From NCBI GenBank assembly GCA_905215115.1, contig CAJMOP010000007.1, forward strand, positions 1 to 37,822: DNA of 37,822 nucleotides, in the 5' to 3' direction. A program made the translations under genes and the position numbers. Below the pieces are notes generated by a model. It had not been told where the DNA came from. It ran no database searches and saw only the letters and a program-made list of their open reading frames with translations. Shown here piece by piece: positions 1 to 6,922 of this stretch (position 1 is its first letter; every line of letters starts with the position of its first letter). The DNA comes from an uncultured bacterium (lineage in GTDB: Bacteria > Actinomycetota > Coriobacteriia > Coriobacteriales > Coriobacteriaceae).

Positions 1-124
1 CGACATAACCGGTGTAGCCTTCACGCAGCGAAGCTGTTGGAATAAATGCGACTTTTTTATTTTCAATTTCTTCCTTTATCAGACTTCCTACACTTGAAAA
101 GTGAGAACATAAAAACAGTTTCAT
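1..124 (-). CDS. Peptidase S51 / type 1 glutamine amidotransferase-like protein, N-terminal fragment
   Basis: Only the first 41 codons lie in the window; the gene continues beyond its left edge. The protein starts MKLFLCSHFSSVG and continues to KKVAFIPTASLREGYTGYV. A short first beta strand followed by a VAFIPTAS strand is characteristic of the PepE / peptidase S51 family, whose members have a class I glutamine amidotransferase-like fold with a Ser nucleophile further downstream, not visible here. The start is well supported by AAAGGAG about 7 bases before the ATG on the minus strand. Codons are strikingly AT-rich (AAA, TTA, GAA, AAT, ATT) compared with the GC-rich neighbours, which suggests recent acquisition from a low-GC donor. 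The family call rests on 41 residues and is therefore moderate. Confidence 0.6.
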   Translation of the reverse strand, partial: MKLFLCSHFSSVGSLIKEEIENKKVAFIPTASLREGYTGYV

Positions 125-260
125 CAATATTCTCCTTTATATATAAATTCTTATTTGTTGAACTAAGCCGTGTATACCATACTCTCCAATGAAAGAACGC
201 CCTGATATAGCGAAATTTTGCCGTTTTCCTGCGTACGTGCGTACACACTCCACAGGAATT

Positions 261-281
261 CTAAGGGGCCTGCCCCCTTAG
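261..281. repeat. Stem-loop, 8-bp perfect arms
   Basis: CTAAGGGG at 261-268 pairs with CCCCTTAG at 274-281 across a 5-base loop. It abuts the next stem-loop directly and has no T tract on either strand. Confidence 0.6.
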
Positions 282-311
282 CACACGGACTTTGGAACAA
301 AGTCTAGTGTG
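282..311. repeat. Stem-loop with two perfect stem segments
   Basis: CACAC (282-286) pairs with GTGTG (307-311), and GACTTTG (288-294) pairs with CAAAGTC (298-304), leaving a 3-base loop and a small internal loop. No T tract follows on either strand. Its role is unknown. Confidence 0.6.
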
Positions 312-388
312 TTACGCCTTGCCAGAGGTGTACAGGCTCCCGGTATGCACGTACGAAGCAATTGCCATCAATGCGCCATATAAGTGGC

Positions 389-417
389 GATCAAGTTCGC
401 ATAAAGCGACCTTGATC
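389..417. repeat. Stem-loop, GATCAAG/CTTGATC
   Basis: GATCAAG (389-395) pairs with CTTGATC (411-417), and CGC (398-400) with GCG (406-408), around an ATAAA loop. No T tract follows. Confidence 0.5.
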
Positions 418-429
418 CCGCAAAACAAA

Positions 430-464
430 AGGCAGGATACCATCACCATGATGATACCCTGCCT
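430..464 (-). terminator. Probable intrinsic terminator, third in tandem
   Basis: Arms 430-445 and 449-464 are complementary with two mismatches around a 3-base loop. Read on the minus strand, the hairpin is followed by TTTTGTTTTG. It lies downstream of two other minus-strand terminator-like hairpins, so it may be a leftover of a lost gene or an extra stop. Confidence 0.5.
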
Positions 465-525
465 CTGTTCGTTCCTGTTTACCGTTCCGAGTAGTCCTTC
501 CGCAGAATTTCCGATAAACAAAAAA

Positions 526-567
526 CGTACTCGAACCCTTTCTCGTAAAGAATCGGGTTCGAGTACG
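526..567 (-). terminator. Probable intrinsic terminator, second in tandem
   Basis: CGTACTCGAACCC (526-538) and GGGTTCGAGTACG (555-567) form a perfect 13-bp stem. On the minus strand the stem is followed by TTTTTTGTTT, the classical T tract. It lies about 20 bases beyond the terminator of the dehydrogenase gene. Confidence 0.7.
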
Positions 568-586
568 AACTGAATGCTGGAGCAAT

Positions 587-629
587 AAAAAACCACCAGA
601 AAGGTGCCTGTCCCCTTTGTGGTGGTTTT
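587..629 (-). terminator. Intrinsic terminator of the dehydrogenase gene
   Basis: Arms 589-604 and 614-629 form a 16-bp stem with one mismatch and a 9-base loop. On the minus strand the stem runs into TTTTTTATT, ten bases after the dehydrogenase stop. Stem and loop are nearly identical to the terminator at 8228-8266 (core CCACCACAAAGGGGACA), so the two belong to one dispersed terminator family. Confidence 0.85.
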
Positions 630-638
630 GGGCCAGTC

Positions 639-1721
639 CTAGAGCGTGTGGCCGTAAGCGTCGGCAGCCTTGATGGCGGCGGCGAACTTTTCGTCGGTGA
701 AGGGCTCGGGGTTTCCCTGCTTCCACTCGTTGGTGGTGTGCGCGTACTCGCACAGGGCGGGGATATCGGACTCGGAAAGCCCGACCTGCTCAAGCGTCAC
801 GGGCAGTCCCATCTGCTTGTTAAAGGCTGAGTAGCGCTCAAGGTTCTCGGTATCGCCCGTATAGGCGAACAGTACCAGCACACCCAGGCTTACGACCTCG
901 CCGTGCAGGTAGGAGCCCTCGCGCGGAATGCTGCAGGTGGCGTTGTAGAACGCATGCGCCACGCTCGAGTTGTAGTAGTAATCGTTTTGGTTGGTCAGGT
1001 TGGAGACGTAGCCCGTGTTGACCACGATATCGAGCGCGATCTGCTTGACGGCTTCGGTCGACAGGTTCTGGCGAACGTCCTCAAGACCCTGCACGCCATA
1101 GGTAAACAGCGGCTCGGAGCAGGTGTGTGCGAGCGCCAGGCCAAGACCTGCGGTGTGCTCCAGGTTGCCGGCGCTCGTGGCGTACTCGACCTCGGGCTGC
1201 TTGGACAGGGCATCGCCCACGCCCGCCCAGAAGTACTCCGCCGGAGCCTCGGCGATGATCTTGGGGTTGATGAAGATGTGCGCGGGGCGGTTGGGGTACG
1301 AATAGCCCTCGAGCGAGCCGTCGTCGTTGTAGACAACGGCAATGGCGGTCGCGGCCGAGCAGTTGGAGCAGATCGTCGGTACCGTAAAGACGATCTTCTT
1401 GAGCTCGATGGCCGCCGTCTTGACGGTGTCGAGCGCTTTGCCGCCGCCGCATGCGATAAGCACGTCAGCTTCCTGGCAGGCAGGGGAGTTTACGACCTTG
1501 GCGATATTTGCGCGCGTACTGTTGGTGCCGTAGACGCGCGTCTCCAGAATCTCGACGTCGGTACCTGCCAGCGCAGCTTCGATACCGGGAAGTGCTGCGG
1601 CCAGTGCTCGTTTACCACCAATGATGGCGACCTTGGTTGCTCCGTACTCGGCCAACGCGCCGTGCAGCTCGTCAAAGCAGTCTTCGCCAACGGTATAGTC
1701 GCTCATTCCGATCGTGCGCAT
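639..1721 (-). CDS. Iron-containing alcohol dehydrogenase, glycerol dehydrogenase-like
   Basis: This 360-residue protein belongs to the iron/zinc-dependent polyol dehydrogenase family (GldA type), which oxidises glycerol or related polyols with NAD+. The N-terminal nucleotide-binding half contains CGGGKALD (residues 91-98). The C-terminal helical half has the three metal ligands at the expected spacing: Asp170 (GVGDALS), His256 (VAHAFYN) and His273 (YLHGEVV). Length is normal for the family. I chose the ATG at 1721 (MRTIGMSDY), preceded by an AAAGAAG-like ribosome site; a longer frame would add 20 residues that do not look native. The gene is monocistronic with its own terminator at 587-629, and is divergent from the ileS leader. 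The true substrate could be another short alcohol or aldehyde; there are no adjacent glycerol genes to decide it. Confidence 0.85.
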   Translation of the reverse strand: MRTIGMSDYTVGEDCFDELHGALAEYGATKVAIIGGKRALAAALPGIEAALAGTDVEILETRVYGTNSTRANIAKVVNSPACQEADVLIACGGGKALDTVKTAAIELKKIVFTVPTICSNCSAATAIAVVYNDDGSLEGYSYPNRPAHIFINPKIIAEAPAEYFWAGVGDALSKQPEVEYATSAGNLEHTAGLGLALAHTCSEPLFTYGVQGLEDVRQNLSTEAVKQIALDIVVNTGYVSNLTNQNDYYYNSSVAHAFYNATCSIPREGSYLHGEVVSLGVLVLFAYTGDTENLERYSAFNKQMGLPVTLEQVGLSESDIPALCEYAHTTNEWKQGNPEPFTDEKFAAAIKAADAYGHTL

Positions 1722-1842
1722 AGCAATCTTCTTTCGTTCGATAAAGTGCTTACAGGTATTTTGCTCCAAGAGAAGGTCCACGGCCGCAAGAAATTTCGAA
1801 CGTATAAAACCAGTGTTGAGGGTTTTTCGCCGGTGCGGAACG

Positions 1843-1851
1843 TGCTAGCAT
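1843..1851 (+). promoter_or_regulatory. Possible extended -10 promoter of the ileS T-box transcript
   Basis: TGCTAGCAT fits an extended -10 element (TGn + TAGCAT) and sits about 20 bases before the first structured bases of the T-box leader. I see no good -35 box at standard spacing. Confidence 0.35.
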
Positions 1852-1867
1852 ACTCCGTATAAGCGTT

Positions 1868-2163
1868 GATGGGGACGAGTAGTCGGCCGTCCGCATGCTA
1901 CAGAGAGCGGGGAGCGCTGAGAACCCGTGCATGCGACCGATGAAAATCACCCCGGAGCTGCGGTCCCAACGGACGTGCCGCGTAGGTTCGTCTTAGTAGA
2001 CATCGCCGAGATGGTCGTCGATACAGACCAGCCGAGTAACGGATGCGAGCGCGCGAATACGCGGGCGAGGGCATCTAAGCTGGGTGGTTAAGCGAAGAGC
2101 TTTTGCGGGCGTGCAGCCCGTTTGTGGCGCTTCGTCCCAGCTTGTAGGGACGGGCGCTTTTTT
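1868..2163 (+). promoter_or_regulatory. T-box leader (tRNA-Ile sensing) of ileS
   Basis: This is a classical T-box element controlling ileS by sensing uncharged tRNA-Ile. Stem I carries the recognisable ACGAGTAGT, AGAGAGCGGG and GCTGAGAACCC segments. The specifier loop contains ATC at 1946-1948, the isoleucine codon. The T-box bulge TGGT (2085-2088) would pair with the ACCA end of tRNA-Ile. Two mutually exclusive hairpins are visible. The antiterminator pairs AAGCTGGG (2077-2084) and CGAAG (2093-2097) with CTTCG (2130-2134) and CCCAGCTT (2136-2143). The terminator pairs GCGC...CGTCCC (2127-2138) with GGGACGGGCGC (2147-2157), followed by six T (2158-2163). This indicates transcriptional attenuation rather than the translational T-box type known before ileS in some other actinobacteria. 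Confidence 0.93.
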
Positions 2164-2206
2164 GGTGCCCAGAGGGCGTGCGCGCCCACGACATGAAAGG
2201 GGTACC

Positions 2207-5008
2207 GTGGCAAACGAGTACAAGCAGACGATGAATCTGCCCAAGACCGGTTTTCCCATGCGTGCCGGTCTTTCCAAGTCCGAGCCCAAGCGACTCAAGG
2301 ACTGGCAGGACAACAAGGTCTACGAGCAGGTTCTGAAGAAGAACGAGGGTCACAAGAAGTTCGTGCTGCACGACGGCCCTCCGTACGCCAACGGTCCGAT
2401 CCACATCGGCCACGCCATGAATAAGATCTCCAAGGACATGATCAACCGCTACTGGATGATGCAGGGCTATGAGGTTCCCTACGTCCCCGGTTGGGACTGC
2501 CATGGTCAGCCGATCGAGCACAAGGTCGAGGAGAAGCTCGGCACCGAGAAGTTCAACCAGACCTCCACGGCTAAGATCCGCGAGCTCTGCAACAAGTTCG
2601 CTGTCGAGAACATCGAGCTGCAGAAGGCCGGCTTCCGTCGTCTGGGCGTGCTCGGCGACTGGGACAACCCCTATCTGACGCTCTATCACCAGCATGATGC
2701 CGCCGACATCGAGGTCTTCAAGGCCATGTTCGATAAGGGCATGATCTATCGCGGCCACAAGCCGGTTCACTGGTGCAAGCATTGCCACACCGCACTCGCC
2801 GAGGCCGAGATCGAGTATTCCGACGAGACGAGCCCGTCCATTTTCGTGCGCTTTGAGATGACCTCCAAGCCCGCCGGCCTCGAGAACTTCGACGGCCCGG
2901 TCGACTTTATCATCTGGACGACCACGCCGTGGACCATCCCCTCCGACCAGGCCGTTTCCCTTAAGCCCGGCGCCGCCTATGTCGCCGTTGAGCACGAGGG
3001 CCGTGCCGAGGTCATGCTCGAGGACCTGGCTCCTAAGTGTTGTGAGGAGTTTGGCTGGGAGTACACCCCGGTCATGGTCGATGGCAAGCCCTACGTGGTT
3101 TCCGCCGAGACCTTCCACCACATCCACTACAAGCAGCCGATCTTTGACGGCGTTGAGGGCGTGGCGCTGCTGGCCGATTACGTCGGTGTCGATGACGGTA
3201 CCGGTATCGTCCACAACTCGCCCGGCCACGGCGTCGACGACTACTTCGCCTGCCTCAAGGAGGGCATCACCGACATCTGCATGCCGGTCGATGACGACGG
3301 CAAGTTCTACACCGGCGAGGAGTTTGGCACCGGCGGCCCCTTCAGCGGCATGGATACCGATGAGGCCAACCCGCACATCATCGAGTTCCTGCGCGAGCGC
3401 GGCACCCTGGTTCTCGAGAAGAAGATCACGCACAGCTATCCGCACTGCTGGCGCTGCAAGCACCCGGTGCTCTTCCGTGCTACCGACCAGTGGTTCGTCT
3501 CGATGGACAAGACCGGTTTGCGCGAGCAGGCTGGCAAGGAGGTCCGTGAGAACGTCAAGTGGTATCCGGCTCACGCCGCCAACCGCATCGGCGCCATGGT
3601 CGAGCAGCGTCCCGACTGGTGCATCAGCCGCCAGCGCAACTGGGGCGTGCCTATCCCCAGTTACACATGCGCCGACTGCGGCGAGAAGGTCATGAACGAC
3701 GCCACGCTCGACGCCGTCATTAAGCTCTTCCACGAGAAGGGCTCCGACGCCTGGTTCACCGACGCTCCTGAGAGCTATCTGGGCGAGGCCTGCGTCTGCC
3801 CCAAGTGCGGTGGCCATCACCTCAAGGCTGATAAGGACATCCTTGACGTGTGGTGGGACTCCGGCGTGTCTTGGAAGGCCGTCTGCGAGTACCGTCCCGA
3901 GCTGGAGTACCCGGCGGACGTCTACCTCGAGGGCTCTGACCAGCACCGCGGTTGGTTCCAGAGCTCGCTGCTCACCTCGGTGGGCGCCAACGGCCACGCT
4001 CCGTACAAGGCGGTCGTCTCGCAGGGCTTCACCCTCGACGGCCAGGGCCGTAAGATGTCCAAGTCACTCGGCAACGTTATCGACCCCAACAAGGTCTGTG
4101 ACGAGATGGGCGCCGACATCATCCGCCTGTGGGTTGCTTCCGTCGATACCAGCTCCGACGTGTCCATCGACCACGAGATTCTTGCTCGCACGTCCGATGC
4201 CTACCGTCGTTTCCGCAACACGCTGCGCTTCCTGCTCTCCGAGCTCGAGGGTCAGTTTGAGCCCGAGACCGACGGCGTCGCCTTTGCCGACCTGCTGCCG
4301 CTCGACAAGCTCATGGTTGCCCGCCTGACCCAGGTCCAGGCCGAGGTCGACGACGCCTACGCTAGCTACGAGTTCCCGCGCGCCTACCGTGCGCTTTACG
4401 ACTTTGTGGTTACCGAGCTGTCCAACGTGTATCTCGACGCCCTGAAGGACCGTCTGTACTGCGAGAAGCCCGGCTCGCTCGAGCGCCGGAGCGCCCAGAC
4501 CGTGCTTGCCGAGCTCTTCTCGATGCTCATGCGCGACCTGCAGCCGATCCTGTCCTACACGGTCGACGAGGCCATGGCCTATGCACCCACCGGCTGCGTC
4601 GATCACCAGAAGTACGCCGCGCTGCTCGATTGGTATAAGTCGCCCATTACGGTCGACGAGGCCAATGAGTTTGAGGGCGTGCTTGAGGCTTCGCTCGAGC
4701 TCCGTAGCGCCGTGACCAAGGCCCTTGAGGATGCCCGCTCCGCCGGCACCTTCACTAAGAGCCAGCAGGTCCGCGTCAAGGCAGTCGTTCCCGCCGAGAT
4801 GTATGCGCTGCTGACCGGCGACAAGGCCGTCGACCTGGCCGAGTTCTACATCGTCTCCGCTGTTGAACTGACCCAGGGCGAGGACCTCTCCGTTGCCATC
4901 GAGGCTGCCGAGGGCGAGTGCTGCGACCGTTGCTGGAATTACCGCACCACCGTTGGCGAGTACAACGGTCACGCTCACATTTGCAAGAGGTGTGCGAATG
5001 CCCTTTAA
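2207..5008 (+). CDS. ileS: Isoleucyl-tRNA synthetase
   Basis: This 933-residue class I aminoacyl-tRNA synthetase charges tRNA-Ile with isoleucine in the cytoplasm. The HIGH signature is at residues 66-69 (PIHIGHAMNK) and KMSKS at 616-620 (GRKMSKSLGN). The long insertion between them is the CP1 editing domain that hydrolyses Val-tRNA-Ile. A C-terminal zinc finger is formed by Cys906, Cys909, Cys926 and Cys929. Length and architecture are those of the standard bacterial type. The start is a GTG at 2207 with GAAAGGGG about 6 bases upstream; the frame is open further upstream, but that part is T-box leader. Expression is controlled by the T-box directly upstream, and a hairpin terminator follows at 5078-5115. 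Confidence 0.97.
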   Translation: MANEYKQTMNLPKTGFPMRAGLSKSEPKRLKDWQDNKVYEQVLKKNEGHKKFVLHDGPPYANGPIHIGHAMNKISKDMINRYWMMQGYEVPYVPGWDCHGQPIEHKVEEKLGTEKFNQTSTAKIRELCNKFAVENIELQKAGFRRLGVLGDWDNPYLTLYHQHDAADIEVFKAMFDKGMIYRGHKPVHWCKHCHTALAEAEIEYSDETSPSIFVRFEMTSKPAGLENFDGPVDFIIWTTTPWTIPSDQAVSLKPGAAYVAVEHEGRAEVMLEDLAPKCCEEFGWEYTPVMVDGKPYVVSAETFHHIHYKQPIFDGVEGVALLADYVGVDDGTGIVHNSPGHGVDDYFACLKEGITDICMPVDDDGKFYTGEEFGTGGPFSGMDTDEANPHIIEFLRERGTLVLEKKITHSYPHCWRCKHPVLFRATDQWFVSMDKTGLREQAGKEVRENVKWYPAHAANRIGAMVEQRPDWCISRQRNWGVPIPSYTCADCGEKVMNDATLDAVIKLFHEKGSDAWFTDAPESYLGEACVCPKCGGHHLKADKDILDVWWDSGVSWKAVCEYRPELEYPADVYLEGSDQHRGWFQSSLLTSVGANGHAPYKAVVSQGFTLDGQGRKMSKSLGNVIDPNKVCDEMGADIIRLWVASVDTSSDVSIDHEILARTSDAYRRFRNTLRFLLSELEGQFEPETDGVAFADLLPLDKLMVARLTQVQAEVDDAYASYEFPRAYRALYDFVVTELSNVYLDALKDRLYCEKPGSLERRSAQTVLAELFSMLMRDLQPILSYTVDEAMAYAPTGCVDHQKYAALLDWYKSPITVDEANEFEGVLEASLELRSAVTKALEDARSAGTFTKSQQVRVKAVVPAEMYALLTGDKAVDLAEFYIVSAVELTQGEDLSVAIEAAEGECCDRCWNYRTTVGEYNGHAHICKRCANAL

Positions 5009-5077
5009 GGCACGGTAACTCGGCATTTTAGTTATAGGGAGAATTTGACGCCTTCGGCCCATTTGCTCCGCTGAAGA

Positions 5078-5115
5078 AAAGCGACATTCCGTTATCCGGA
5101 ATGCCGCTTTCTTTT
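5078..5115 (+). terminator. Intrinsic terminator of ileS
   Basis: AAAGCGACATTCCG (5078-5091) pairs with CGGAATGCCGCTTT (5097-5110) with one A-C mismatch and a 5-base loop, followed by CTTTTAT. Confidence 0.85.
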
Positions 5116-5227
5116 ATGCTGGTTATTTATCTGACGTTAGCGTATGTGTCGTGTGCTCTGCGTGTGGCAATATAAGATGGTTATTTGCGTTAAACGGAAT
5201 TTGATTATCTGAGGGTAGGGGATTTCT

Positions 5228-5827
5228 TTGGGTCGTGGTGCGGATATGACGCCGCCTTTGCGTTGGCGGTTGGGTGCTGCTGGTGGGGTGGCGCTGGTTG
5301 TGCTGCTTGTTGACCAGCTGACCAAGCTTGCGGTTCGTGCCGTGGGCGACGCTTTGCATGTGACCGTCATCCCCGGTGTTATCGACTTTATGTTTGTCCG
5401 CAATATCGGTGCTGCCTTTAGCATGGGCGAGGGGCATGGCATCGCGTTTGCCGCGCTGGCGTTGGCGGTCATTATCGCTATTGCCGTGTACCTCGTTCGT
5501 GCACCCCAGCTCGCCCATCTTGAGGTTGTGGGCATGGCGATGGTTGCGGGCGGTGCTATCGGCAACGCTATCGATCGTTTGGCCTTTGGCTTCGTGACTG
5601 ATTTTATTGCCACCACCTTCATCGACTTCCCCGTCTTCAATGTGGCCGATATCGGCATCACCGTAGGCGTCGTGCTTGCCCTCTTTGGCTACATGTTCTT
5701 GAGCCCCGCGGCCCGTGAGGTCGATGCGACCGCCGAGCTTAACGCTCGTGACGAGGCCCGCGCCAAGCGCAAAGCCAAGCAGCGTGGGGAGCGTGCCCGC
5801 AAGATTCGCGAAAGGAATGAGCGCTAA
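5228..5827 (+). CDS. lspA: Lipoprotein signal peptidase (signal peptidase II)
   Basis: This 199-residue integral membrane aspartic protease cleaves the signal peptide of diacylglyceryl-modified prolipoproteins. It has four membrane segments (about residues 14-32, 67-88, 95-115 and 140-160). The family motifs are DQLTKL, RNIGAAFS, GNAIDRL with catalytic Asp116, and FNVADIG with catalytic Asp141. A basic tail of about 30 residues (rich in Arg, Lys and Ala) extends beyond the usual end of the family. I chose the TTG at 5228 because AGGGG lies 8 bases upstream; an in-frame ATG at 5246 is an alternative. The stop overlaps the next gene's ATG by one base (TAATG), so the two are translationally coupled, as lspA-rluD pairs commonly are. 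Confidence 0.95.
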   Translation: MGRGADMTPPLRWRLGAAGGVALVVLLVDQLTKLAVRAVGDALHVTVIPGVIDFMFVRNIGAAFSMGEGHGIAFAALALAVIIAIAVYLVRAPQLAHLEVVGMAMVAGGAIGNAIDRLAFGFVTDFIATTFIDFPVFNVADIGITVGVVLALFGYMFLSPAAREVDATAELNARDEARAKRKAKQRGERARKIRERNER

Positions 5828-6840
5828 TGGCCGACATCCATATCCTTGTTGCCGACGATGCCGCTGGTCAGCGCCTTGACGCCTATCTGGGCGCCAATGA
5901 CGGCTGCCCTACGCGCTCTGCCTGCGCGCATCTGATCGAGGGCGGCGCCGTAATCGTGAACGGCGAGACCTGTTTGTCAAAAAAGTATGCCGTACGCGCC
6001 GGTGACCGCATCTCGGTTGACCTGCCCGAGCCTCACGATCCGACTGACGTGATTCCCGAGGCCATTCCCCTCGATATCCGCTACGAGGACGATTACCTCA
6101 TCGTGCTTTCCAAGCAGCGCGGCCTGGTGTGCCATCCTGCGCATGGTCATGAGAGCGGTACGCTCGCGAATGCCCTGGTCTATCACTGCGGTATCGACCA
6201 TCTGGGCACCGTGCAGGGTGAGGACCGCCCCGGCATCGTGCATCGCCTGGATCGCGATACCTCGGGCCTTATGCTCGCGGCAAAAGACGACGACACCCAG
6301 CGCGCGCTTCAAAATCTCATCCGTACGCGTACGCTCGACCGCCGCTACATTACGCTCGTTCACGGACACATCGCCATGGACGAGGGCACTATCAACACCG
6401 GTATTGCCCGCTCAACGCGCGACCGCGTGAAGATGGCGGTTTCTGATGACCCCTTTGCGCGCCAGGCCATCACGACCTTCAAGGTGCTCGAGCGCTTTGA
6501 TTCCACGCGTTTCGACGACGGCTACACGCTCGTCGAGTGCCACCTTTTTACCGGCCGCACGCATCAGATTCGTGTGCACATGCGCCATATCAACCACGCT
6601 TGCGTGGGCGATCCGCTTTACGGCAAGTGCGATGCGCGCGCCGATCAGGGCCTGACCAGGCAGTTCCTCCATTCCTGGCGTGTGGCGTTCGATCATCCCG
6701 TGACGGGGGAGCGCATTGAGTGCCGCGACGAGCTGCCGTGGGACCTTGCGGCGGTTTTGGATGATCTGGCTCCGCGCTCGCTCGGTCGCACGGCCGCTGG
6801 AGATGAAATCGTTCCGCAGCTCGGTCTTCTCGAAGCCTAG
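5827..6840 (+). CDS. RluA/RluD-family 23S rRNA pseudouridine synthase
   Basis: This 337-residue protein converts uridines in structured RNA to pseudouridine, most likely in 23S rRNA as RluD does. An S4-type RNA-binding domain is at about residues 10-70 (GQRLDAYL ... AVIVNGE). The catalytic domain follows, with HRLDRDTSG at 139-147 where Asp142 is the catalytic aspartate, and GRTHQIRVHMRHI near residue 245. The C-terminal 40 residues are not conserved in type. It is translationally coupled to lspA, a common pairing in bacteria. The exact target uridines cannot be told from sequence alone, so I give no specific symbol. Confidence 0.93.
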   Translation: MADIHILVADDAAGQRLDAYLGANDGCPTRSACAHLIEGGAVIVNGETCLSKKYAVRAGDRISVDLPEPHDPTDVIPEAIPLDIRYEDDYLIVLSKQRGLVCHPAHGHESGTLANALVYHCGIDHLGTVQGEDRPGIVHRLDRDTSGLMLAAKDDDTQRALQNLIRTRTLDRRYITLVHGHIAMDEGTINTGIARSTRDRVKMAVSDDPFARQAITTFKVLERFDSTRFDDGYTLVECHLFTGRTHQIRVHMRHINHACVGDPLYGKCDARADQGLTRQFLHSWRVAFDHPVTGERIECRDELPWDLAAVLDDLAPRSLGRTAAGDEIVPQLGLLEA

Positions 6841-6858
6841 TTAGTATTAGGTGGTTTC

Positions 6859-6885
6859 TTGAACGCCCCTAGCCTGCGGTAAGAT
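6859..6885 (+). promoter_or_regulatory. Possible promoter of the glycosyltransferase gene
   Basis: TTGAAC (6859-6864) and TAAGAT (6880-6885) with 15-base spacing, shorter than optimal, lie in the 82-base gap before the glycosyltransferase gene. Confidence 0.35.
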
Positions 6886-6922
6886 ATAGGGTTGTTTACG
6901 TAACGCGTTCCTGGGAGCCTGC

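Larger units (their letters stand above)
125..638. other. Gene-free spacer filled with six stem-loops
   Basis: This 514-bp spacer lies between two minus-strand genes. I see no credible gene in it. From right to left it holds inverted repeats at 589-629, 526-567, 430-464, 389-417, 282-311 and 261-281. The first three, read on the minus strand, are followed by T-rich tracts and look like intrinsic terminators (listed separately). The last three have perfect or near-perfect arms but no T tract. The part next to the peptidase gene (125-260) is AT-rich and should contain its promoter, but I cannot pick one with confidence. Confidence 0.7.

Noticed and set aside
63..248. 61-codon minus-strand frame near the left edge
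   Set aside because: It overlaps the start of the peptidase gene in another frame; the peptidase start has the good ribosome site and family-like sequence.
550..570. GGTTCGAGTACG resembling a tRNA T-arm
   Set aside because: It is one arm of a perfect 13-bp terminator stem, and no other part of a tRNA is present around it.
292..573. 93-codon plus-strand frame in the left spacer
   Set aside because: It runs through four hairpins, has no ribosome site and no family character.
903..1862. 319-codon plus-strand frame opposite the dehydrogenase gene
   Set aside because: The minus-strand frame has all dehydrogenase motifs and a terminator; this one has none.
2075..3997. 640-codon open frame antisense to ileS
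   Set aside because: It mirrors ileS codons, lacks domains and runs across the T-box. A shadow frame.
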